From positions 1 through 5,837 of the forward strand of contig CAZCXZ010000162.1 in the NCBI GenBank assembly GCA_964502705.1: a DNA stretch of 5,837 bases. Reading direction: 5' to 3'. The notes beneath the pieces are model-generated. The model was not told the DNA's origin. It worked only from the letters and a program-made list of their open reading frames with translations, and did not search any database. The number at the start of each line of letters is the position of its first letter. Position 1 is the first letter of the stretch. This DNA comes from Berkiella sp964502705. Its GTDB lineage: Bacteria > Pseudomonadota > Gammaproteobacteria > Berkiellales > Berkiellaceae. The position numbers were made by a program, and so were the translations under genes. Positions 1 to 4,334 of this stretch are shown piece after piece.

Positions 1-152
1 AGGTCACCAGCCGGGACATCACGGGGCACACCGACGACACCACACGGGTGCAGCGACGCCACTACATTACTGAGCCTGAGCCCCTCAAGCTAAAGGATGC
101 GGAGTTGAGAAAACTGGTATTGCCCCTGAAGATTCCCAAGCGAATGAGGTGA
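1..152 (+). CDS. C-terminal fragment, possible tyrosine recombinase (integrase) tail
   Basis: An open frame enters from the left edge (first full codon at position 3) and ends with TGA at 150-152, giving 49 residues. The stretch SRDITGHTDDTTRVQRRHY resembles the end of a tyrosine recombinase catalytic domain, where a Gly-His motif is followed by a Thr-rich helix and the nucleophilic Tyr. Here the candidate His is residue 9 and the Tyr is residue 21 of the fragment. That is 12 apart, whereas XerD-like enzymes usually have 9, so the match is imperfect. After the Tyr comes a basic, Lys/Arg-rich tail. The gene converges with the 181-456 gene, leaving 28 bp between stops. If it is an integrase, it would mark one side of an integrated element. 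It could equally be another DNA-binding protein. The frame being real is likelier than the family call. Confidence 0.45.
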   Translation, partial: VTSRDITGHTDDTTRVQRRHYITEPEPLKLKDAELRKLVLPLKIPKRMR

Positions 153-180
153 AGGCGGCGGCTGAGGTAGTTGCTAGGCT

Positions 181-456
181 TCAGCGGACAGTGACATTGA
201 TCGGTCCTTTCGCCATGCCTGATTCATCCTGTTCCACGTCATCGATATTTATGAAGGCCACTTTGATGTGTGGATTTTTCTTTCTAAATTCTGGTGGCAT
301 GTCTGCCTGGGGTTCGTTGAACTCGATAAAAGCCTCGTTATCGCCCGACGCCTTAACGCGATAGAACCCCAGACCACCAGCAAACGACAGTTTGTCGTCA
401 TCAGAATAGGCTTGAAGATGACGGCGTAGATCGCCCACAGTAAAGTCCTCACTCAT
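181..456 (-). CDS. Small acidic protein of unknown function (91 aa)
   Basis: This is a 91-residue soluble protein starting MSEDFTVGDLRRHLQAY. The opening resembles small phage and plasmid proteins that begin with a 'TVGDLxxxLxxY' helix followed by 'GGLGFYRVK' and 'FIEFNEP' strands. I cannot assign a function. The composition is acidic (DDDK, DDVEQDES) with no membrane segment or Cys cluster. I chose the ATG at 454-456 because AAAGGGG sits 5 nt upstream on the minus strand. The same frame stays open to an ATG at 600, also preceded by AAGGGG, which would add 48 residues. That extension (MEEFFRGHPPLVLS...) is rich in Pro and hydrophobic residues and looks less like a folded N-terminus, but it cannot be excluded. 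The gene is 262 bp downstream of the 719-1153 gene on the same strand. Confidence 0.7.
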   Translation of the reverse strand: MSEDFTVGDLRRHLQAYSDDDKLSFAGGLGFYRVKASGDNEAFIEFNEPQADMPPEFRKKNPHIKVAFINIDDVEQDESGMAKGPINVTVR

Positions 457-718
457 GGTGTCCCCTTTGGTTTTGAGACCACGCTGAACAACGGGCTCGC
501 TGATCGCGGGTAGAGCCCAAGGATACCCCTTACAGATGCTGGCAGGCAGAGGGCCAACTGAGAGAACGAGAGGAGGATGACCACGGAAAAATTCCTCCAT
601 GATCGCCCCTTACTCTGGGAACTTGTGGCCCCTGGGAAGACATCGTTGGGCGTGAGAGAGACTGGTCTTTTCTCTCCTTCCCTCTCAAGCCCAGCGAGTG
701 ACTCGAATTGGAGCCCCC
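457..718 (-). other. Intergenic region with short inverted repeats, no clear gene
   Basis: This 262-bp gap lies between two minus-strand genes. It contains several short inverted repeats: GGGCTC/GAGCCC at 493-498 and 513-518 (14-nt loop), AAGG-GGTAT-CCTT near 522-534, and a GAGAGA/TCTCTC pair near 655-675. Part of it (457-600) is an open upstream extension of the 91-aa gene with its own AAGGGG site. I see no convincing -35/-10 pair on the minus strand, so the promoter for the 91-aa gene is unresolved. The region may act as leader or transcript-processing sequence. Confidence 0.4.
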
Positions 719-730
719 TTATATAGGGGA
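713..730 (-). terminator. Short hairpin overlapping the end of the 144-aa gene
   Basis: CCCCT-TATAT-AGGGG forms a 5-bp GC-rich stem that overlaps the TAA stop codon (719-721) of the minus-strand gene at 719-1153. No T-run follows on the minus strand, so it is at best a weak or 3'-end-protecting hairpin rather than a canonical intrinsic terminator. Confidence 0.25.
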
Positions 731-1153
731 GATTAATTCGAGGTCATCGTATTGCGTCCGTTCTGCCTTCAAGTTCGCGGCTTGGGCCTCCCACTCTGGA
801 AATTGGTCAAGGAGCCGGGCGATTGCCTTTGATGCCACCCGTGTAGAAGCCGTATAGCGGGCGGCGGCAGCCTTGCTGTAGTCCCTGCCCAGAGCCGCAG
901 CCACGCTTTCTGTGCTGACCAAGGCGCATCTTTGGAGGGCACGGAACACCATGCGTTTAGACAGTGGGCGAGTCGAGGCTTGCCCCTCCGTTTGGAGATA
1001 CGTGATGCCGGTGAGGGTGTCATCCACCCCCGGCATCGCCTCAGCCAGAGCGTGGGGGGAGTGGAAGTTACAAACGAACGCTTGTACCCTGGTGTTGTCA
1101 TGCGTGATCGTTGGGCGACCTCTACGCACCGGCTCAGCCCCTGCAGCGGCCAT
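719..1153 (-). CDS. Unknown 144-aa protein, possible DNA-binding regulator
   Basis: A 144-residue protein that I do not recognise as a named family. Near the N-terminus (residues ~10-14) is RRGRP, an AT-hook-like basic motif. Residues ~80-115 (TESVAAALGRDYSKAAAARYTASTRVASKAIARLL) form two or three Ala-rich helices that could be a helix-turn-helix. The tail is acidic and helical (FPEWEAQAANLKAERTQYDD). The ATG overlaps the stop of the upstream BRO-N gene in the sequence TAATG, and GAAGGG lies about 8 nt before it. Translation is therefore probably coupled and the two proteins made together. The pairing with a BRO-N protein suggests a phage-type regulatory or DNA-binding role, which is inference. 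TAA stop lies inside a short hairpin. Confidence 0.75.
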   Translation of the reverse strand: MAAAGAEPVRRGRPTITHDNTRVQAFVCNFHSPHALAEAMPGVDDTLTGITYLQTEGQASTRPLSKRMVFRALQRCALVSTESVAAALGRDYSKAAAARYTASTRVASKAIARLLDQFPEWEAQAANLKAERTQYDDLELISPI

Positions 1154-1617
1154 TAAGTGGCCCTTCGCAGTTCTGGAAGGCCAGTCTCAATCAGCCATTC
1201 ATAGAGGGCAACTGCTCTCTCATCGCTCACGCTGAGCATGTGGTGGAGACCAGTTTCGTTGGTGGCCTGGATCAGGGCTCCACCGCCGCCCGCAGGATTC
1301 GCCGCATTGGGGACCCAAGCGAGCACCTGCATGATGTCCTTCGGGTCCTTGATGCGCTTCCGCAGGGGCCACGCCTTCCGTTTCTCCAGCGCCCGGAAAA
1401 TATCCACAAGGACAACCCAGGGGGTGCCATCCGGGGCGAGGTGGACGCGGATTTCACATCCCTCGTAGCGCAGGCTCTTAGAAGCCCTTGGGTGAGCAGC
1501 ATAACGCTCACGCCACCCCTGCCTTGGCTCTGTTGTGCCGGGTCTGTGGTGATTGTGAGGAATGCGGTTGGGGGCTTCGCTGGTGGTGACGGTCCGGGCG
1601 TGGTTAAGTTGACTCAT
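1153..1617 (-). CDS. BRO-N domain protein (phage antirepressor-like)
   Basis: The protein has 154 residues. The first ~45 are a low-complexity, His/Pro/Arg-rich leader. Residues ~49-150 match the BRO N-terminal domain found in baculovirus BRO proteins and phage antirepressors: a 'YEGCEIRVHLAPDGTPWVVLVDIFRALE' opening (strand, turn, then the VDI-x-RALE helix), a 'RKRIKDPKDI' middle, and the typical 'TNETGLHHMLSVSDERAVALYEWL' end. Family members bind DNA or repressors and usually carry a second C-terminal domain. Here that second part is absent, and the next gene may supply it as a separate coupled protein. The ATG at 1615-1617 has no obvious Shine-Dalgarno site and lies in a C-rich leader on the minus strand. 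The start could therefore be further in, but no better internal ATG precedes the domain. It faces the repeat array at 1758-2031 and might bind it. Confidence 0.8.
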   Translation of the reverse strand: MSQLNHARTVTTSEAPNRIPHNHHRPGTTEPRQGWRERYAAHPRASKSLRYEGCEIRVHLAPDGTPWVVLVDIFRALEKRKAWPLRKRIKDPKDIMQVLAWVPNAANPAGGGGALIQATNETGLHHMLSVSDERAVALYEWLIETGLPELRRAT

Positions 1618-1746
1618 AGTCTCGGTTGGTTGAAGTTGGTGATGACTGGCGGCTGTGGGTGCTGCCAGGAGATGGCCGTTTGATGGCCGTGGGGGTCTGG
1701 TTGGTGTGACCCCTGCGACGCTTGGAGGGCTGATTGGGGGGCTTTT

Positions 1747-1759
1747 GGAGAGGCTCTCC
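1747..1759. repeat. 13-bp perfect palindrome GGAGAGGCTCTCC
   Basis: GGAGAG and CTCTCC are perfect inverted repeats around a single G. The right arm runs directly into the first copy of the CCTAATG repeat, so this could be an operator half-pair or hairpin at the edge of the array. Confidence 0.5.
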
Positions 1760-2031
1760 TAATGCCGGACTTTTATTAGAGGCTTCAGGACGAGGCGGCG
1801 CTCCAGGGGGTCTTCCCTAATGTGTGCCTTTTATCTGCCGCTTGCTGGATGCTCTCTTAATGTGGGCCTTAAATCCACACCGCAGGTACATACCTAATGT
1901 GCAGGTTTAACCTGGCCCCCATAGAAGGACGGTGGGGCTGTCCTAATGTGGGGGTTAAATGCCAAGGGGATACGCAAACCCTGTCCGAAAACGGCCCACT
2001 CCGTCCCTCTGACCCAATGTCGGCATCGTCA
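1758..2031 (+). repeat. Array of six ~19-bp direct repeats (iteron- or operator-like)
   Basis: Copies share the consensus CCTAATGTGNGGSTTWAAT and begin at 1758, 1816, 1856, 1893, 1942 and 2013. They are all in the same orientation, with start-to-start spacings of 58, 40, 37, 49 and 71 bp. Copy 3 is CTTAATGTGGGCCTTAAAT and copy 5 is CCTAATGTGGGGGTTAAAT. Copy 1 has CCGGAC in the middle, and copy 6 (CCCAATGTCGGCATCG) keeps only the left half. In copies 1, 3 and 5 the match extends leftwards as GCTNTC. The spacers are unrelated, so this is selection for a binding site and not recent tandem duplication. Plausible roles are plasmid iterons, operators for the BRO-N protein or its partner, or phage-type multi-site repressor targets. 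Confidence 0.75.
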
Positions 2032-2040
2032 AAACGAGTC

Positions 2041-2068
2041 GGGTCTTGTCTTAAAGGGACCCAGTTTT
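2041..2068 (+). promoter_or_regulatory. Leader hairpin and possible promoter region of the Abi-alpha gene
   Basis: GGGTC (2041-2045) pairs with GACCC (2058-2062) across a 12-nt loop and is followed by AGTTTT, a weak attenuator-like arrangement about 35 nt before the GTG start. A TTGTCT at 2046-2051 and TACGAT at 2073-2078 resemble promoter boxes, but their spacing (21 bp) is too long. The true promoter is uncertain. Confidence 0.2.
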
Positions 2069-2101
2069 CACATACGATGCAGCACAACGAAGGAGAGCAA
2101 A

Positions 2102-2794
2102 GTGACTGATCCCACCACTGAAGGTGCAAAGGCTTTGCAAGAGGTGGCCAAAGCGACGGGAAAAGGAATTGACGCGGCACGGGAAGCGGGTGGATTCATC
2201 GCCAAGTACGTCCATGGGCCGCTGGAGCAAGCGATGGGAATATGGACGGACAAGCTCAAGTACATCCGGTGGGAGCGTCAAGTCACGCTCATGCAGCTAG
2301 CACGCGTCAAGTTGTCCGAACTGGGACTTGCTGAGCCGACCCATGCGCTCCCCTTGAAGATTGCCATTCCGATTCTTCAAGAGGGTTCTATGGAGGAGGA
2401 TGATTACTTGCAAGACAGGTGGGCAAACCTGCTGGTCAACGCAAGTAGTGGACTTGAGGTTCGCGCTACCTACATCAGCATGCTCCGAGACATGACCAGC
2501 CTGGACGTTCAGATTCTGGCCCTCATATACGCACATCCTGAAGTCGAAGGTCGAAATCTAGTCGTTTTAGTTGACGATTTGCCAGCAAATGCAAGGCTCT
2601 TGGAACCCGGCGAAGAAGTGGAACACGGTTATCCCACCTTGCCTCAAGAAGTAAAGCTGTCTGTCGAAAACCTTGTCCGCTTGGGTTGTATTGAAGCGGT
2701 ACGAGGATTCGCCGGGTCGATTCACTATCGTTACATGACATCCACAGTATTGGGCCGAGGGTTCGTAAATGCTTGTACGTTGAAGCAAACCTAA
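2102..2794 (+). CDS. Abi-alpha (DUF4393) family protein, putative abortive-infection protein
   Basis: The protein has 230 residues from a GTG start at 2102-2104, chosen because AAGGAG (2090-2095) lies 6 nt upstream. An in-frame ATG at 1946 would run through the repeat array and encode implausible sequence. Residues ~10-35 are an Ala/Gly-rich helix. Residues ~37-145 carry the Abi_alpha/DUF4393 signature: 'HGPLEQAMGIWTDKLKYIRWERQ', then 'LPLKIAIPILQEGSMEEDDYLQDRWANLLVNAS', then the 'YISMLRDMTSLDVQILALIY' helix. The C-terminal ~85 residues look like a winged-helix-type extension (VKLSVENLVRLGCIEAV). The family is annotated as abortive infection alpha and often occurs in mobile or defence contexts, though its mechanism is not firmly established. 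It stands between the repeat array and the recombinase, and no partner gene is obvious. The family call is confident; the defence role is inferred. Confidence 0.85.
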   Translation: MTDPTTEGAKALQEVAKATGKGIDAAREAGGFIAKYVHGPLEQAMGIWTDKLKYIRWERQVTLMQLARVKLSELGLAEPTHALPLKIAIPILQEGSMEEDDYLQDRWANLLVNASSGLEVRATYISMLRDMTSLDVQILALIYAHPEVEGRNLVVLVDDLPANARLLEPGEEVEHGYPTLPQEVKLSVENLVRLGCIEAVRGFAGSIHYRYMTSTVLGRGFVNACTLKQT

Positions 2795-2797
2795 GGC

Positions 2798-2902
2798 GGT
2801 TCGATTTGGGCACGCCCTACAGGCGCATGCTATTTTTGGTTCGATATAAGCGAGTTGACAATCCAAAACGAACCGTTATTATCGAACCATCCATAATGAA
2901 CC
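2798..2902. promoter_or_regulatory. Five GGTTCG boxes around the recombinase promoter (operator or recombination site)
   Basis: Two boxes read on the plus strand: GGTTCGATTTGGGC at 2798-2811 and GGTTCGATATAAGC at 2838-2851. Three read on the minus strand in an exact 14-bp tandem: GGTTCATTATGGAT (2902-2889), GGTTCGATAATAAC (2888-2875) and GGTTCGTTTTGGAT (2874-2861). The two sets face each other, with the -35 box lying free in the 9 bp between them and the -10 box inside the tandem. Binding to the tandem would block RNA polymerase, so autoregulation by the downstream recombinase is likely. As small serine recombinases act on inverted half-sites, this may also be the recombination site itself. 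Confidence 0.65.
2855..2882 (+). promoter_or_regulatory. Sigma70-type promoter of the serine recombinase gene
   Basis: A perfect TTGACA (2855-2860) is followed, after 16 bp, by TATTAT (2877-2882). The predicted start of transcription is about 20-25 nt before the ATG at 2913. The -10 box lies within the middle GGTTCG repeat, implying repression by whatever binds there. Confidence 0.7.
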
Positions 2903-2912
2903 AAAGGCTTTT

Positions 2913-3542
2913 ATGTTCCTTCGCGCATACCTTCGTGCCTCAACCGAGGAACAAGATGCCCAGCGTGCCCGCGACGACCTTGATCGTTTCGCCACAGATC
3001 GCGGCCTCGTAATATCTACTTACTATGCTGAGAATGAGTCGGGAGCCACACTCAAACGTCCGGAGTTGTTTCGTCTTCTCAGCGACAGTAAACCGGGGGA
3101 TGTCCTCCTGGTGGAACAGGTGGACCGCTTGAGCCGCCTCACCGGGCCGGACTGGGACAGCCTGAAGGCGAAGATTCAGGAGAAGCGTGTGCGTGTGGTG
3201 GCCCTTGACCTTCCAACATCACACCAACTCGCGAAGCCGTCCGGTGATGACTTCACGGAGCGTATGTTGGAGTCCCTGAATGGGCTGATGCTCGACATGC
3301 TTGCCGCGATAGCCCGCAAGGACTATGAGGACCGCCGCCGCCGCACCGCACAGGGAATTGCTAAGGCGAAGACGGTTGAAGGTAAGTACAAGGGCCGTCC
3401 TGAGGACGTGGCCCGCAATACGAACATCCTTACTCTATTGAATGGGGGCGCATCGTGGTCCTCAGTCTGCAAAGCAACGGGTGCATCACGCTCTACGCTA
3501 AGCCGGTTGGTCAAGCAACAATCTGCCGCCAAAGGTATTTAA
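2913..3542 (+). CDS. Small serine recombinase (resolvase/invertase family)
   Basis: The protein has 209 residues, typical of the resolvase/invertase class. The N-terminal catalytic domain (~1-140) opens with RAYLRASTEEQD, giving the nucleophile Ser10 with Arg8. It continues with VEQVDRLSRL (~67-76; Asp71, Arg72, Arg75), the conserved active-site segment. The long E-helix (~115-145) is followed by the YKGRP hinge (159-163). A C-terminal helix-turn-helix (~168-202) has 'ILTLLNGGASWSSVCKATGASRSTLSRLV'. It cuts and rejoins DNA at paired short inverted sites through a phosphoserine link. A weak AAAGG site precedes the ATG, and a strong promoter with operator-like boxes lies directly upstream. All key residues appear intact, so it should be active. 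It could serve plasmid dimer resolution, inversion, or an element's own mobility; the class cannot be narrowed from this window. Confidence 0.92.
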   Translation: MFLRAYLRASTEEQDAQRARDDLDRFATDRGLVISTYYAENESGATLKRPELFRLLSDSKPGDVLLVEQVDRLSRLTGPDWDSLKAKIQEKRVRVVALDLPTSHQLAKPSGDDFTERMLESLNGLMLDMLAAIARKDYEDRRRRTAQGIAKAKTVEGKYKGRPEDVARNTNILTLLNGGASWSSVCKATGASRSTLSRLVKQQSAAKGI

Positions 3543-3572
3543 ACTCCCTGCAAATCGCTAGGGGAGAACCAA

Positions 3573-3794
3573 ATGAACGAGTTGGTGTTGGTTTGGGGCG
3601 GATTGCTGTTGTTAGCCATTGGGTGCGTTGTTCTTTATGTATGGACGCTTGTGAACGCAGCCAGGAACAGTCAGTGGGTGTGGTTTGTCCTCATACTTTT
3701 AATTTGGCCCTTCTGTCTCGCGTATCTGCTTTTCGCGAAAAAGCGCCCCTCTGGTGGCCGGACGCCTATCCCTAGCCGTGTGGAGCCGTATTGA
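3573..3794 (+). CDS. Small two-helix membrane protein (73 aa), PLDc_N-like
   Basis: The protein has 73 residues with two hydrophobic segments, ~4-28 (LVLVWGGLLLLAIGCVVLYVW) and ~35-55 (WVWFVLILLIWPFCLAYLLF). They are joined by a short polar loop (TLVNAARNSQ) and followed by a basic tail (AKKRPSGGR), consistent with an inner-membrane protein whose C-terminus is cytoplasmic. The loop and second helix, with 'NSQWVWFVLILLIWPFCLAYLLF', resemble the PLDc_N (phospholipase D nuclease N-terminal) membrane motif that also occurs alone in small proteins. GGGGAG lies about 7 nt before the ATG. It is 30 bp after the recombinase and probably co-transcribed. Its role is unknown. A small membrane protein in an accessory region could be a toxin or effector, but nothing in the sequence proves that. 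Confidence 0.75.
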   Translation: MNELVLVWGGLLLLAIGCVVLYVWTLVNAARNSQWVWFVLILLIWPFCLAYLLFAKKRPSGGRTPIPSRVEPY

Positions 3795-4012
3795 CCATCG
3801 CCGCCGCGATGGCACTGGACAGGCGGCGTCCCTCATAGGCAAGCAGGAGGGCCTTGTGCGGCCATTGATGCCGAAGCCGACCGCCACCAACCCCACTCCG
3901 TTGAGTCCTTCCCGTACCCGTACCCGCACCCGCAAGGGCATGAGCGTGGCGCGTAGCCGATTTAAGACTTGTTGCTGGGTCAAAGGCAAGTCGCGTAAGC
4001 TGAAGGCTTCCT
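3795..4012. other. 218-bp intergenic region with hexamer tandem repeat
   Basis: No gene with a credible start is visible. At 3911-3934 there are four tandem hexamers: CCCGTA twice, then CCCGCA twice. On the minus strand, two overlapping frames across 3772-3989 have GC-rich third positions and protein-like stretches (for example HKALLLAYEGRRLSSAIAAAMV). Neither has a ribosome binding site or a recognisable domain. It may be a decayed gene fragment or simple GC-rich filler. Confidence 0.35.
3911..3934 (+). repeat. Four tandem hexamers (CCCGTA x2, CCCGCA x2)
   Basis: A 24-bp perfect-period hexanucleotide array lies in non-coding DNA. It is a candidate slipped-strand variable tract, though four units is short. 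Confidence 0.55.
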
Positions 4013-4222
4013 ATGTTCAAAGAATCATTCAACCTTGGAGACCCCCTGAAGGTCGTCAAGTGCCCGCGTTGCTACGCCGCAGGGCTTGAGGGTATTGACT
4101 ACGACACCTTCGTGGCCACGCCTGCTATCAACAGGCATCAAGCAACCTGCTCGATTGATCCAAGCCAGCCCGTGCGATGCCTCGCTTGTGGACTTGTGAT
4201 GGAGTGGCCCGGATGTATTTAG
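4013..4222 (+). CDS. Small zinc-ribbon-like protein (69 aa)
   Basis: The protein has 69 residues with two CxxC knuckles: CPRC at 17-20 and CLAC at 56-59, the latter followed by a typical 'GLVMEW' strand. His42 and Cys46 lie between them and could also bind metal. This spacing suits a zinc ribbon used for nucleic-acid or protein contact. GAAGG sits about 6 nt before the ATG at 4013, supporting this start. It stands alone after a 218-bp gap, converges with the reverse transcriptase gene and ends with TAG. I do not recognise a specific family. It may be an accessory of the plus-strand group or a stand-alone mobile-element gene. Confidence 0.7.
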   Translation: MFKESFNLGDPLKVVKCPRCYAAGLEGIDYDTFVATPAINRHQATCSIDPSQPVRCLACGLVMEWPGCI

Positions 4223-4334
4223 TAGTGGACCTAGAGTTTCCCTAAGGGGACCGCGTGGGGGCCTAGGGGGGATTCTCCGGCCCATCCGGATCGAGGGACC
4301 TCTCAAAGATTTTTATCGGACTATTTCGGCATGG
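4223..4334. other. Convergent intergenic region with G-runs and short hairpins
   Basis: The 112 bp between the zinc-ribbon gene and the reverse transcriptase gene contain GGGG (4246-4249), GGGGG (4257-4261) and GGGGGG (4266-4271), with a further GGG at 4295-4297. CCTA recurs before purine runs three times. A TCCGG-CCCAT-CCGGA hairpin lies at 4276-4290, and a T5 run at 4310-4314 follows it on the plus strand. It probably holds transcription ends for both sides. A structured RNA downstream of the RT is another possibility. Confidence 0.4.
4276..4314 (+). terminator. Weak terminator candidate after the zinc-ribbon gene
   Basis: A 5-bp GC stem, TCCGG/CCGGA (4276-4290), is followed by a second small GAG/CTC hairpin and a run of five T at 4310-4314. 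The T-run is some distance from the stronger stem, so termination here is uncertain. Confidence 0.25.

Larger units (their letters stand above)
1618..2101. other. Gene-free divergent region (484 bp) with repeat array
   Basis: This region separates the minus-strand BRO-N operon from the plus-strand Abi-alpha gene. Open frames crossing it lack start signals and coding-like composition. It contains the six-copy repeat array listed separately, a perfect GGAGAG-G-CTCTCC palindrome (1747-1759), a duplicated GATGGCCGT at 1671-1679 and 1682-1690, and a leader hairpin near 2041-2062. Its size and repeats fit a regulatory region, a replication origin with iterons, or recombination-site DNA. No replication initiator gene is visible in the window. 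Confidence 0.6.

Noticed and set aside
1111..1683. Long plus-strand frame (190 codons) opposite the BRO-N gene
   Set aside because: It is antisense to a recognisable BRO-N domain, and its translation has no domain-like features; it is a shadow of GC-rich coding DNA.
1758..2031. CRISPR array
   Set aside because: The repeats are short and degenerate, spacing varies from 37 to 71 bp, and no cas genes are present.
1946..2101. Upstream ATG extension of the Abi-alpha gene
   Set aside because: The extension runs through the repeat array, encodes atypical sequence, and the GTG at 2102 has a strong AAGGAG site at ideal distance.
2841..2902. tRNA gene suggested by GGTTCGA boxes (T-loop-like)
   Set aside because: GGTTCGA resembles a tRNA T-arm, but no acceptor stem, anticodon arm or cloverleaf can be drawn around any copy; the boxes repeat in both orientations around a promoter.
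3754..4089. Basic plus-strand frame of 111 codons
   Set aside because: It lacks a ribosome site, overlaps the ends of two better-supported genes, and its Arg/Thr repeats come from the hexamer tandem.
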